A stretch of DNA of 64,000 nucleotides from Sphingomicrobium flavum (GTDB lineage: Bacteria > Pseudomonadota > Alphaproteobacteria > Sphingomonadales > Sphingomonadaceae), in the NCBI RefSeq assembly GCF_024721605.1, contig NZ_CP102630.1, forward strand, positions 682,001 through 746,000. Reading direction: 5' to 3'. Of the stretch, positions 27,695-37,343 are shown one piece after another; the first letter of the stretch is position 1, and each line of letters starts with the position of its first letter. A model generated the notes under the pieces. It worked only from the letters and a program-made list of their open reading frames with translations, had not been told where the DNA came from and did not search any database. Both the position numbers and the translations under genes were made by a program.

Positions 27695-29823
27695 CGCTGG
27701 AGGAGATCAGGGCGCGCGGCCCGGGCCGCTTCATCAACCGCGAATTGAGCTGGCTCGCCTTCAACCGCCGCGTGCTGGAAGAATCCGCCAACCCCGCGCA
27801 TCCCTTGCTCGAACGGCTGCGCTTCCTGTCCATCTCGGGCTCGAACCTCGATGAATTTTTCATGGTGCGCGTCGCCGGCCTCAAGGGCCAGCAGCTCCAG
27901 CATATCGACGACCTTTCGGCCGATGGCATGACGCCGACCCAGCAGCTCGATGCCATCGCTGCGAATGTCGATACGCTGGTCGCCGACCAGCAGGCGATGT
28001 GCGACCTCATCGATGCCGCGCTCGACGAGGCTGGCGTCTCGGTCGTCACGCGCAGCGAACTGTCGGATGAGGACCGTGCCTATCTGGCCGCGCGCTTCGA
28101 TACCGAAATCCTGCCCGTGCTGACCCCGCAGGCGATCGACAGCGCCCATCCATTCCCCTTCGTGCCCAATGGCGGCTTCGGCCTTATCTTCAACCTGTGG
28201 AATGCGGCGGCCAAGGAACAGGTCATCGAGCTGTTGATGATCCCGCCTACGCTGCCCCGCTTCATCGCGCTGCCGAGCGAGCCGGATCGCACCCGCTTCA
28301 TCGCGATCGAATCGCTGGTGCGTGAATTTTTCGGCCGGCTCTTCCCGGGCTTCGAGAAACATTCGGCGGGATCGTTCCGCCTGCTGCGCGACAGCGACCT
28401 AGAAGTGGAGGAAGAAGCCGAAGACCTCGTCCTCACCTTCCGTTCCGCCATCAAGCGCCGCCGCCGCGGCCGCGTTATCCGGCTGGAGTTCAGCAACGAT
28501 ACCCCCGAAGCGCTGGCCAACCTGGTCCATGATGGGGTGGAGGCCGAACATGCGCTGATTTCCGAAAGCGCGCGCTTCATCGGTATCGCCGACCTCGCGC
28601 ACATCGTCGCTGCCGACCGGCCGGAACTCAAATTCGCTCCCTTCAGCCCGCGCTTTCCCGAACGCATCAAGGATTATGACGGCGATTGCTTCGCCGCGAT
28701 CCGCGCCAAGGACATCATCGTCCACCATCCGTACGAGACCTTCGACGTGGTGGTCTCCTTCCTGCGCCAGGCCGCCGCCGATCCCGATGTGGTCGCGATC
28801 AAGCAGACGCTCTACCGCGCCGGTCGCCAGTCGCAGATCATCGAAGCGCTCGCCGCCGCCGCTGAAGCGGGCAAATCGGTCACCGCGGTGGTCGAACTGA
28901 AGGCGCGCTTCGATGAGGAGCAGAACCTTCTGTGGGCCTCGCGGCTCGAACGGGCGGGGGTTCAGGTCGTCTACGGCTTCGTCGACATGAAGACCCATGC
29001 CAAGGTTTCGATGGTGGTCCGTCGCGAAGAAGGCGGGATGCGCACCTACTGCCATTTCGGCACCGGCAACTATCATCCCGATACCAGCCGCCTCTACACC
29101 GATCTCAGCTTCTTCACCGCTTCGCAGGCCGCCGCGCGCGATGCGGGCAAATTGTTCAACCTCGTCACCGGCTATGTCGAACCGGAGGGGCTCGAACTGT
29201 TGACGCTCAGCCCCAAGGGCCTGCGCGCCTCGATCCTCGAGCTGATCGACAATGAAATTGCCAATGCGAAGGCGGGCAAGCCCTCAGCCATCTGGGCCAA
29301 GATGAATTCGCTGCTCGATCCCGAAGTCATCGACCGGCTCTATCTGGCCAGCCAGGCCGGGGTGTCGATCGTGCTGATCGTGCGCGGCATCTGCTCGCTA
29401 CGCCCCGGCATCGAAGGATTGAGCGAAAATATTCGCGTGAAATCCATCGTCGGGCGGTTCCTTGAGCACAGCCGCATCTTCGCCTTCGCCAATGGCGAAC
29501 GATTGCCCCACCGCAATGCCAAGGTATTCATCTGCTCGGCCGACTGGATGCCGCGCAATTTCGACCGCAGGGTCGAGGCGATGGTGCCGCTCGCAAATCC
29601 TACCGTTCATGCGCAGGTGCTCGACCAGGTCATGATTGCCAACCTCATTGATAACGAACAAAGCTGGGTGCTGGACGGCGAAGGCAATTATGAGCGGATG
29701 ACAATCAAGAAGAAACGCTTCAACCTGCACGAATATTTCATGACCAACCCGTCCCTGTCCGGGCGCGGGGCGGCGCTGGCGGGCAAACAGGTGCCCAAGC
29801 TGAAGCTGACCGAGCGCGGATGA
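27691..29823 (+). CDS. ppk: Polyphosphate kinase 1
   Basis: This is a 710-residue PPK1: FINRELSWLAFNRRVLEE at the N-terminus, SGSNLDEFFMVRVAGLK, the HKD-type catalytic site in TYCHFGTGNYHPDTSRLY with His455 (the E. coli His435 equivalent), and a second His region in FLEHSRIFAFANG. It makes polyphosphate from ATP, reversibly. It overlaps hda (4 bases) and ppx (4 bases), so synthesis and breakdown enzymes are coupled. Confidence 0.96.
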   Translation: MTLEEIRARGPGRFINRELSWLAFNRRVLEESANPAHPLLERLRFLSISGSNLDEFFMVRVAGLKGQQLQHIDDLSADGMTPTQQLDAIAANVDTLVADQQAMCDLIDAALDEAGVSVVTRSELSDEDRAYLAARFDTEILPVLTPQAIDSAHPFPFVPNGGFGLIFNLWNAAAKEQVIELLMIPPTLPRFIALPSEPDRTRFIAIESLVREFFGRLFPGFEKHSAGSFRLLRDSDLEVEEEAEDLVLTFRSAIKRRRRGRVIRLEFSNDTPEALANLVHDGVEAEHALISESARFIGIADLAHIVAADRPELKFAPFSPRFPERIKDYDGDCFAAIRAKDIIVHHPYETFDVVVSFLRQAAADPDVVAIKQTLYRAGRQSQIIEALAAAAEAGKSVTAVVELKARFDEEQNLLWASRLERAGVQVVYGFVDMKTHAKVSMVVRREEGGMRTYCHFGTGNYHPDTSRLYTDLSFFTASQAAARDAGKLFNLVTGYVEPEGLELLTLSPKGLRASILELIDNEIANAKAGKPSAIWAKMNSLLDPEVIDRLYLASQAGVSIVLIVRGICSLRPGIEGLSENIRVKSIVGRFLEHSRIFAFANGERLPHRNAKVFICSADWMPRNFDRRVEAMVPLANPTVHAQVLDQVMIANLIDNEQSWVLDGEGNYERMTIKKKRFNLHEYFMTNPSLSGRGAALAGKQVPKLKLTERG

Positions 29824-31286
29824 GCGCCAAGGTCCCCTTCGGCCCGGTCGGCATCATCGACATCGGCTCCAACTCGGTGCGCCTCGTCGTCTATGGCGGC
29901 ACCGAACGCGTGCCCTCGGTGCTGTTCAATGAAAAGGTCATGGCCGGCCTCGGCCGCTCGCTCGCCGATGAGGGGCGGATGGACGATGAAGCGGTCGCCA
30001 TGGCGCTGGAAGCGCTCGCCCGCTTCCGCATCGTCACCAAGCGCATCGGGGTCAAACGCCTGCGCACCGTCGCCACCGCCGCGGTGCGCGATGCCGCCAA
30101 CGGGCCGGAATTCCTCGCCGCCGTCGCCAAGCTTGGCCTGAAGCCCGCCTTGCTGTCGGGGGAGGAGGAAGCCGTCGCTTCTGCGCACGGCGTGCTCTCC
30201 GCATTTCCGACCGCGCGCGGCGTGGTCGCCGATCTTGGCGGGGGCAGCCTTGAACTGGCAGGCGTGGCGAGGGGTGGCATCGCCAATGTCGTCTCGCTGC
30301 CCCTTGGCGTGCTGCGCGTCGGGCCCGAGCCCGATGCCGAGGCGATCGCGGCGCATATTGACAAGGCGATCGCCGGCACCCGGCTTGGCGGCGCGGCCAA
30401 GGGGGCGGGCCTTTACCTCGTTGGCGGCAGCTTCCGTTCGATCGCGCAGCTGGAAATGCAACTGACCGGCCATCCGCTGCCCATGGTGCACGCCCATCGC
30501 CTGCATCTTGAACAGCTTGGCCCCATGGCCGATTATGTCGAGCAATCGAAGAACAGCGAAATTCAGACTTTCGGCAATATCAGCAGCCTGCGCGTGCCGC
30601 ATCTGCCCGCCGCCATCGCCATCCTCGAACAGTTGATCCGGCGCCTTCAGCCCGGCCGCGTGCTGGTATCGGCCTATGGCCTGCGCGAAGGGTTGCTCTA
30701 CCGCGACCTATCCGAACGCAAACGGCGCGAGGATCCGCTGCTGGCCGCCGCGCTCGATGTCGGGCGTCGCCTGGGCCGTTTCGGCGATCATGGCGCGCTG
30801 TTGGATGGCTGGATTGCGCCGCTCTTCAAGGCCGATGGCATGGCGATGAGCCGGCTGCGCCTCGCCGCCTGCCTGATGGGCGACATTGCCTGGAACGCGC
30901 ATCCCGATTTTCGCGCCGAACGCGCGGTCGATCTGGCTGTGCATGGCAATTTCGTTGGCATCGACACCCATGGCCGCGCCATGCTGGGGAGGGCGCTCTT
31001 CACCGCATTTGGCGGCGTCTCGGGCTTCGATGAGGGGCTGTCCTCGCTGCTCAGCGACAAGGATCATCACCGCGCCGAATGTTGGGGCCGTGCCATTCGC
31101 CTCGCCCAGCGCCTTTCGGCGGGCACCGCAGACCTGTTGAAGCGCACTTCAATTCGCATCGAAAAGAAGACCATCATCCTCAACGTGCCCGAACGGCGCC
31201 AGGCCATGGTCAGCGAGGCCGTGCAGAAACGGCTCGATCAGCTATCCGAAGCGATGGGACGCAAGAATGAGGTACGCTACGCCTAG
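29820..31286 (+). CDS. ppx: Exopolyphosphatase (Ppx/GppA family)
   Basis: This is a 488-residue ASKHA-fold phosphatase. The N-terminal phosphate-binding loop is GIIDIGSNSVRLVVYGG, followed by LRTVATAAVRDAANG, the catalytic Glu region SGEEEAVAS and ADLGGGSLELAGV. The C-terminal half has the HD-like helical domain. It releases phosphate from polyphosphate ends; a pppGpp phosphatase role is possible in this family. It starts at ATG overlapping the ppk stop and overlaps the convergent I78 gene by 4 bases. Confidence 0.93.
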   Translation: MSAKVPFGPVGIIDIGSNSVRLVVYGGTERVPSVLFNEKVMAGLGRSLADEGRMDDEAVAMALEALARFRIVTKRIGVKRLRTVATAAVRDAANGPEFLAAVAKLGLKPALLSGEEEAVASAHGVLSAFPTARGVVADLGGGSLELAGVARGGIANVVSLPLGVLRVGPEPDAEAIAAHIDKAIAGTRLGGAAKGAGLYLVGGSFRSIAQLEMQLTGHPLPMVHAHRLHLEQLGPMADYVEQSKNSEIQTFGNISSLRVPHLPAAIAILEQLIRRLQPGRVLVSAYGLREGLLYRDLSERKRREDPLLAAALDVGRRLGRFGDHGALLDGWIAPLFKADGMAMSRLRLAACLMGDIAWNAHPDFRAERAVDLAVHGNFVGIDTHGRAMLGRALFTAFGGVSGFDEGLSSLLSDKDHHRAECWGRAIRLAQRLSAGTADLLKRTSIRIEKKTIILNVPERRQAMVSEAVQKRLDQLSEAMGRKNEVRYA

Positions 31287-31573
31287 CCGCAGCTGACTTT
31301 CTCGACCCGATTCTGGCCATCGAGGAAGATGTTCAGCCGGTCGGGGCGATAATCCATCGTCATCACTCCGCCCGTGGGCACCCAGCGCAATGTGCCCGCG
31401 CCCGCCGCTTCCATCATCTGCGCGCCCAAATCCTGGCTCGCCTCGCGCCCGACATAAGCGTCGAGGCCGTCGGCGGAGCAGAGCTTGTCGCTCCCGCGTT
31501 CGGGGATCGGCTCGTCCACCGCGTCAACCGGCGTGCAGGCACTGAGGAGGAGGGGAAGGAGCAGGATGCGCAT
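31283..31573 (-). CDS. I78-family peptidase-inhibitor-like lipoprotein
   Basis: This is a 96-residue protein. A lipobox-type leader (MRILLLPLLLSAC) puts the lipidated Cys at about residue 13. The remainder matches the I78 inhibitor pattern: LCSADGLDAYVGREAS, TLRWVPTGGVMTMDYRPDRL and NIFLDGQNRVEKVSCG. I78 proteins form a small fold with a conserved loop that plugs serine proteases. It lies three bases after the rnd stop on the same strand, so it is probably co-transcribed. Confidence 0.83.
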   Translation of the reverse strand: MRILLLPLLLSACTPVDAVDEPIPERGSDKLCSADGLDAYVGREASQDLGAQMMEAAGAGTLRWVPTGGVMTMDYRPDRLNIFLDGQNRVEKVSCG

Positions 31574-31576
31574 GGT

Positions 31577-32746
31577 TCATTCTCCGATGCGGCTCATCTT
31601 CAGCTTGCCATTTTCGGTAGCAAAAGCGAGCCGGCCTTCGACCAGGTCGAGCGCGTCGCGCCCGAACTCCTCATAGCGCCAGCCCGACAATATATCCAAA
31701 TCCTCGCGCACCCCGGCGGCCAGCAATTCCAGATCCTGCGCCCGCGCGATGAGTCGCGCCGCAACGCCGGCTTCCTTGGAGCGAATCTTGAGCAGGAGCT
31801 TGAGCAGATCGCTCACCAGCGCGGCATCCTTGGTCAGCCCCGGGCGGCGCGGTGCGCGTTCGGGCATTTCCTCGGCGCTCAGCGGTTCTGCCTCTTCGAG
31901 CACGTCCATCAGCCGCGCGCCAATGTCATTATCCTTCCAGCCCTTCGACAGCCCGCGAATCTTGACGAGGTCGCTCTGCTTCTTGGGCGGATGATTGGCC
32001 AGTTCGCCCAGCGTGTCGTCCTTCACGATGCGCCCGCGCGGGATATTCTTGCCGCGCGCTTCCTTCTCGCGCCACGCCGCCAGCGCCTTGAGGCGGCCCA
32101 GCACCTGCGGGCTGCGGCCGGGCAGCTTCATGCGCTTCCACGCATCTTCGGGCGCGAAGGCAAAGCTCGACGGATCGGCAAGCCGCGCCATTTCCTCGTC
32201 CAGCCAGGCGCCGCGACCGGTTTCGACCAGCTCGTCGAGCAGTTTGGGGAAGAGCGTCGCCAGATGCGTCACATCGGCAATGGCATAATCGAGCTGGCGC
32301 TTGTCGAGCGGGCGGCGCGACCAGTCGGTAAAGCGCGCGCCTTTGTCGAGCGGGATGCCGAGCGCAGCCTGCACAAGGTTGCCGTAGCCCACCTGCTCGC
32401 CATAGCCCAAAGCCATCGCGGCGATCTGCGTGTCGAACAGGGGCGTCGGTACCTTGCCGGTCAGATTGTGGAAGATTTCCAGATCCTGCCCGCCGGCATG
32501 GACGACCTTCAACACGTCCTGATTCTCGACCAGCAGTTCCATCAGGACGCTCATGTCCATCCCGTCGGCCAGCGGATCGATGGCCGCGGCCTCCTCCACG
32601 CTGGCGATCTGGATCAGGCACAGTTCGGGCCAATAGGTGTTCTCGCGCATGAACTCGGTGTCCACGGCGACGAATTCATGGGTGGCGAGCCGCTCGCATA
32701 GCGCATTCAGCTCGTCGGTTTTGGTGATTAGCTTGTGAATTTTCAT
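31577..32746 (-). CDS. rnd: Ribonuclease D
   Basis: This 389-residue 3'-5' exoribonuclease has DEDD motifs: EFVAVDTEFMRENTYWP (D, E), KVVHAGGQDLEIFHN (D) and QLDYAIADVTHLATLF (Y, D). An HRDC domain follows, about residues 210-290. It trims tRNA and other small RNA 3' ends. The ATG at 32746 faces aspS across a 110-base divergent gap. Confidence 0.95.
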   Translation of the reverse strand: MKIHKLITKTDELNALCERLATHEFVAVDTEFMRENTYWPELCLIQIASVEEAAAIDPLADGMDMSVLMELLVENQDVLKVVHAGGQDLEIFHNLTGKVPTPLFDTQIAAMALGYGEQVGYGNLVQAALGIPLDKGARFTDWSRRPLDKRQLDYAIADVTHLATLFPKLLDELVETGRGAWLDEEMARLADPSSFAFAPEDAWKRMKLPGRSPQVLGRLKALAAWREKEARGKNIPRGRIVKDDTLGELANHPPKKQSDLVKIRGLSKGWKDNDIGARLMDVLEEAEPLSAEEMPERAPRRPGLTKDAALVSDLLKLLLKIRSKEAGVAARLIARAQDLELLAAGVREDLDILSGWRYEEFGRDALDLVEGRLAFATENGKLKMSRIGE

Positions 32747-32856
32747 ATAGGCGCGGGGCCTTAGCCTGTTTCACCGCCTTGACAAAGGGCCTTCATAAGG
32801 TGAAGCGCCGCCCGCGCCATTTTTTCATCGCAATCTGACACGGAACCGAGTTTCTC

Positions 32857-34641
32857 ATGCACGCCTATCGCTCCCACCACTGCGCCGAGCTTCGCGCCGC
32901 CAATGTCGGCGACACCGTCCGCCTTTCGGGTTGGATCCACCGCAAGCGCGATCATGGCGGGGTGCTGTTTGTCGACCTTCGCGATCATTATGGGATGACC
33001 CAGATCGTCGCCGATGAAGACAGCCCGGCGTTGCCCATCCTGGAAAAATTGCGCGTGGAAAGCGTCGTCACTATCGATGGCGAAGTGAAGGCCCGCGCCG
33101 AGGGCACGACCAATTCGAACCTTCCGACGGGCGATATCGAAGTGTTCGCGCGCGGCGTGACCATCCAGTCGAAAGCCGACGAATTGCCGCTGCCGGTGGC
33201 GGGCGAGCAGGAATATCCCGAGGAAATCCGCCTCAAATATCGCTTCGTCGACCTGCGCCGTGAGACGATGCACAAGAATATCATGCTGCGCTCGAAGGTC
33301 ATTTCCTCGCTGCGCCGCCGCATGCAGGATCAGGGCTTTACCGAATTCCAGACGCCGATCCTGGGTGCCTCCAGCCCCGAAGGCGCGCGCGACTATCTGG
33401 TGCCCGCCCGCCTGCACCCAGGCCGTTTCTACGCGCTGCCGCAGGCCCCGCAGATGTTCAAGCAGCTGCTGATGGTCGCCGGTTTCGACCGCTATTTCCA
33501 GATCGCGCCCTGTTTCCGCGATGAAGATCTGCGCGCCGATCGCAGCCCCGAATTCTACCAGCTCGATTTCGAAATGAGCTTCGTCACGCAGGAAGATGTC
33601 TTCCAGACGATCGAACCGGTGCTGGCCGGCGTGTTCGAGGAATTTGCCGATGGCCGCACTGTCACCCCTGCCGGTGAATTCCCGCGCATCCCCTATAAGG
33701 AAGCGCTGCTGAAATATGGCACCGACAAGCCTGACCTGCGCAACCCGATCATCATTTCCGATGTCGGCGCGCATTTTGAAGGGTCGGGCTTCGGCCTGTT
33801 CGCCAGCCTGGTCAGCCAGGGCAAGACAGTTCGCGCCATCCCGGCGCCCGGAACTGCGGAAAAGAGCCGTAAATTCTTCGACGAGATGAATGACTGGGCG
33901 CGCGGCGAAGGCTTCCCGGGCCTTGGCTATGCCACCCGCAAGGGCGGCGAATGGGGCGGCCCCATCGCCAAGAATCACGGCAGCGAAGGGATGGACAAGC
34001 TGGCCGACGAACTGGGCCTTGGCCCCGATGACGGCCTGTTCTTTGCTGCCGGCGATGAAAAGCAGGCGGCCAAGCTGGCCGGTCTGGCCCGCACCCGCGT
34101 CGGCGAAAGCCTCGGCCTTATCCCCGAAGGCGAATTCAAATTCTGCTGGATCGTCGATTTCCCGATGTTCGAATATGATGAGGAACGGCAGAGGGTCGAT
34201 TTCAGCCACAACCCCTTCTCGATGCCGCAGGGCGAGATGGAAGCGCTGGAGACGATGGACCCGCTCGATATCCTTGCCTGGCAATATGACATCGTCTGCA
34301 ATGGCTATGAGCTGTCCTCGGGCGCCATTCGTAATCACCGCCCGGACATCATGTACAAGGCGTTCGAAATCGCGGGCTACACGCAGGCCGATGTCGACCA
34401 GAATTTCTCGGGCATGATCCAGGCCTTCAAGCTGGGCGCACCGCCGCATGGCGGTTCGGCGCCGGGCATCGATCGCATCGTCATGCTGCTCGCCGATGAA
34501 CCCAACATCCGCGAAGTCATCGCCTTCCCGATGAACCAGCGCGCGCAGGACCTCATGATGGGCGCGCCGAGCCTAGTGAGCGAGCGGCAGTTGAACGAAC
34601 TGTCGATCCAGCTCGACCTGCCCGCCGAAGACGAGGAATAG
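32857..34641 (+). CDS. aspS: Aspartyl-tRNA synthetase
   Basis: This is a 594-residue class IIb synthetase with an N-terminal OB fold ([21 protein letters not shown]) and a catalytic core with [20 protein letters not shown]. The bacterial GAD insertion and the final motif 3 ([14 protein letters not shown]) are present. Alphaproteobacteria usually make Asn-tRNA through GatCAB, so this enzyme may charge both tRNA-Asp and tRNA-Asn; that is inferred, not seen. The tiny DUF2256 gene begins five bases after the stop. Confidence 0.97.
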   Translation: MHAYRSHHCAELRAANVGDTVRLSGWIHRKRDHGGVLFVDLRDHYGMTQIVADEDSPALPILEKLRVESVVTIDGEVKARAEGTTNSNLPTGDIEVFARGVTIQSKADELPLPVAGEQEYPEEIRLKYRFVDLRRETMHKNIMLRSKVISSLRRRMQDQGFTEFQTPILGASSPEGARDYLVPARLHPGRFYALPQAPQMFKQLLMVAGFDRYFQIAPCFRDEDLRADRSPEFYQLDFEMSFVTQEDVFQTIEPVLAGVFEEFADGRTVTPAGEFPRIPYKEALLKYGTDKPDLRNPIIISDVGAHFEGSGFGLFASLVSQGKTVRAIPAPGTAEKSRKFFDEMNDWARGEGFPGLGYATRKGGEWGGPIAKNHGSEGMDKLADELGLGPDDGLFFAAGDEKQAAKLAGLARTRVGESLGLIPEGEFKFCWIVDFPMFEYDEERQRVDFSHNPFSMPQGEMEALETMDPLDILAWQYDIVCNGYELSSGAIRNHRPDIMYKAFEIAGYTQADVDQNFSGMIQAFKLGAPPHGGSAPGIDRIVMLLADEPNIREVIAFPMNQRAQDLMMGAPSLVSERQLNELSIQLDLPAEDEE

Positions 34642-34645
34642 GCTC

Positions 34646-34789
34646 ATGTCCGGTCGGATGCGTCGCAAGAGCGAGCTTCCGACCAAGGACTGCGCCGCCT
34701 GCGGCCGCCCCTTCGCCTGGCGCAAGAAATGGGCCAAGGTCTGGGATGAGGTGAAATATTGCTCCGACCGCTGCCGGGGCAATCGCTAG
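34646..34789 (+). CDS. DUF2256 small zinc-ribbon-like protein
   Basis: This is a 47-residue basic protein starting at ATG 34646, five bases after aspS. It holds two Cys pairs, [10 protein letters not shown] and YCSDRCRG, the expected four-Cys zinc site, with [12 protein letters not shown] between them. DUF2256 proteins have this exact plan, often near photolyase or housekeeping genes; their function is unknown. It overlaps the convergent greB by 4 bases. Confidence 0.88.
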   Translation: MSGRMRRKSELPTKDCAACGRPFAWRKKWAKVWDEVKYCSDRCRGNR

Positions 34790-35274
34790 CCGGCCGGATA
34801 GTCGATCCGCGCCACCTCATAATATTTCTCGCCTGCAGGTAGCCGCACCGCGCGCTCGTCGCCGACCTTGGCGCCAATGAAGGCGCGGGTGAGGGGGGCG
34901 GACCAGCCGATCCGGCCATTGCTCGCGTCGGTCTCGTCATCGCCAACGATGGTGACGATGCGCTCCGCATCGTCCTCGTCCACCAATGTCACGGTTGCAC
35001 CGAAGCGCACTTCGTCGCGCCGTTCGGCCTTGGCGGGGTCGACCACCTTGGCCTCTTTCATCACCTTGGACAAATAGCCCAGCCGCCGGTCGATCTCGCG
35101 CAGCTTCTTGCGACCATAGATATAATCGCCGTTTTCGGATCGGTCGCCATTGCCCGCCGCCCAGCTAATCACCTCGACCAGCTTGGGCCGTTCGTCGCCG
35201 AACAAGTGATCATATTCCGCGCGGATGGCGGCGAAGCCGTCAGGGGTGATGAAGCGCGGCCGCTTGCCGCTCAA
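34786..35274 (-). CDS. greB: Transcription elongation factor GreB
   Basis: This is a 162-residue protein with the GreA/GreB coiled coil carrying acidic tip residues ([20 protein letters not shown]) and the C-terminal FKBP-like domain. The tip sequence [14 protein letters not shown] and [10 protein letters not shown] match GreB rather than GreA. Gre factors enter the RNA polymerase secondary channel and help cleave backtracked RNA. The start overlaps the slt stop by 4 bases. Confidence 0.92.
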   Translation of the reverse strand: MSGKRPRFITPDGFAAIRAEYDHLFGDERPKLVEVISWAAGNGDRSENGDYIYGRKKLREIDRRLGYLSKVMKEAKVVDPAKAERRDEVRFGATVTLVDEDDAERIVTIVGDDETDASNGRIGWSAPLTRAFIGAKVGDERAVRLPAGEKYYEVARIDYPAG

Positions 35275-37256
35275 CCGGGCCGCCCGGCCTTACCGATATG
35301 ACGCGACACATGGACCGCGCCATAGGCAGGCACATAGGGATTGAGCCGGTCATAGACCGCCGCATTCTCGATCACCCGCTGCACATAGCTGCGCGTCTCC
35401 GAAAAGGGGATATTCTCGATCCACATCAGCGTATCGGTGCTGGCAGAGCGCGGATCGCCATAGCGCGCCGCCCAATCACGCGCGCGGCCATAGCCCGCAT
35501 TATAGCTGGCCAGCGCGAGCGGCACATTGCCGTCCCATTGCCGCAGTCGAAGCGCGAAATAATCGGTGCCGAGCCGCACATTATAGGCCGGGTCCTGCGT
35601 CAGGCGCGCAAAGCTGTAGGGGATTCCGCTGCGCCGTGCCTGGTCCTGCGCCGTGCCCGGCAACAGCTGCATCATGCCATAGGCATTGGCATGGCTGCGC
35701 ACCGCCGCATCGAAGCTGCTTTCCTGCCGCGTGATGGCATGCGCAAGGCTCCACAATTCACCGCCCGCAGGCGGCGCGTCATGCACGGGGAAAGCCTCCC
35801 GATAGTAGAAAGCGATACCATTGTTGCGCGCCGATCGGGCAACCCAGACGGCAAGGTCGGGGCGGCGGATGCTGTTGGCGAACTGGGTGATCAGGATGCG
35901 CTCGTCGCGGCTGGAAGCGGCTTCCGCCATCGCCCGCACGAACTGCGTCTGTTCATCACGGCTATTGGCGAGCCGCGCGGTGACCGCAGGCATCATGCTG
36001 GCCTGGAAGGCCGCGCGCGTTGAGGGGTTCACTTCGGCCAGCGGCATGGGCTGGGGCACCGGAATCTCGCGGCCCAACCGCTCCAGCGCCAGCTGCGAAT
36101 AGAATAGTTCGGGGGTCTCCGACGCCTTGGCGAAATATCCATTGGCGCGCGCACCATCGCCCGCCACCTGCGCCGCGCGTCCGGCCCAGTACATGCCCTT
36201 GGAATAGACCTGCAGGCTGCGCCCGCCGCCGGCATAGCGTTCGAACATGGACGCGGCATCGGCGGGGCGGTTGAGGCGGGTAAGGGCGGCATTGCCGGCC
36301 AGCCAGGCCAGGCTGGTATAATGGTCGCGCACTTCGTAGGGCTGCAGCGTCAGATCCTCGCCCGGCGGGAAGGCATCGTCGAGCTGGCGCGCAATATTGA
36401 AGGCGGTGGCATAGTCGCCGCGCCCTTCGGCCCCGCGCGCGCCGATCAGCAGCATTTCATACCAGCGCCCCACATCGGCAGGTCGGTTGGTGAACTGATG
36501 CTGGGTGGCGAGCAACGATTGCAGCTCGCCCTCATTATTATTGTCGCGATGGTAGCGCGCCCGGTCCATCATCAGCCCGGCATCGACGGTCACGAAATTG
36601 CGCACGCTGTTGTAGCGATCATTGGCGTCGGCATCGCGCCGCTGCATGGCGATGCGCGCGCTATCGATGGCGCGGCGATCGGGGCTGCCAGATTGCAACA
36701 GGCGCAGCGCCGCATCGGGCTTCTTGTCGAACAGGAGTGCATCGATCCGCGCATCATGGTCGGCGCGGGTGAGCTGGCTGGCGAAACGCGCTTCGATGAA
36801 GGCTTCGTCCATCGCGGAAAGATCGGCAGTTCGCCACGCCCCGCGCGCCGCTTCGAGCGCTTCGACCTGGCGGCCGAGCCGCTGATAGGCATAAGCCAGC
36901 TGCGCCCAGCCAGCACCCGTCTGCGGGGTCCGCAGGCGGAAGAATTCAACGATCAGGTCGGGCGAATCATTGGCGCTGATCGCCTTTTCGGCGCGCAGCC
37001 GGATGCTGTCGAACCCGCGTTCGGACCAGACGCCCGGGAAATCTGGATTATCGATGGCGAAACGCGCTGCATCGGCGAAGCCGGGATTGCGATCATTCTT
37101 CAAGGCGCGCCACCAGCCGATGGTACGGTCGATGGCCTGCACATTAGGCTGGCTTGATTGCGCAGTTTCGCTCGCCACATAGGCAATGGACGAACTGCTC
37201 ATCGGCAAGGCAATGAGGGCGGCCCCCATGATCAACGCTTTTCTCATGCTGGACAT
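35271..37256 (-). CDS. Soluble lytic murein transglycosylase (Slt-like)
   Basis: This is a 661-residue exported protein. After an N-terminal signal-type region (MRKALIMGAALIALPMSSSS) comes a long helical solenoid of about 400 residues. The C-terminal goose-lysozyme-like domain shows the catalytic Glu in HAITRQESSFDAAVRS, then AYGMMQLLPGTA, NVRLGTDYF and ALASYNAGYGRARDW. It cleaves glycan strands to 1,6-anhydro ends. MSSMRK has two in-frame ATGs; either gives the same mature protein. It is translationally coupled to greB. Confidence 0.93.
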   Translation of the reverse strand: MSSMRKALIMGAALIALPMSSSSIAYVASETAQSSQPNVQAIDRTIGWWRALKNDRNPGFADAARFAIDNPDFPGVWSERGFDSIRLRAEKAISANDSPDLIVEFFRLRTPQTGAGWAQLAYAYQRLGRQVEALEAARGAWRTADLSAMDEAFIEARFASQLTRADHDARIDALLFDKKPDAALRLLQSGSPDRRAIDSARIAMQRRDADANDRYNSVRNFVTVDAGLMMDRARYHRDNNNEGELQSLLATQHQFTNRPADVGRWYEMLLIGARGAEGRGDYATAFNIARQLDDAFPPGEDLTLQPYEVRDHYTSLAWLAGNAALTRLNRPADAASMFERYAGGGRSLQVYSKGMYWAGRAAQVAGDGARANGYFAKASETPELFYSQLALERLGREIPVPQPMPLAEVNPSTRAAFQASMMPAVTARLANSRDEQTQFVRAMAEAASSRDERILITQFANSIRRPDLAVWVARSARNNGIAFYYREAFPVHDAPPAGGELWSLAHAITRQESSFDAAVRSHANAYGMMQLLPGTAQDQARRSGIPYSFARLTQDPAYNVRLGTDYFALRLRQWDGNVPLALASYNAGYGRARDWAARYGDPRSASTDTLMWIENIPFSETRSYVQRVIENAAVYDRLNPYVPAYGAVHVSRHIGKAGRPG

Positions 37257-37343
37257 TATAGGCTACCCGTCCTTATCAGTCGCTGAACGCTCGCCCAACC
37301 GACGGTTATTTGCGCCGGAGGTTCATTTTTTCGAGGATTTGTC

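Noticed and set aside
32779-32784. TTGACA as a -35 element for aspS
   Set aside because: No acceptable -10 element lies 16-18 bases downstream.
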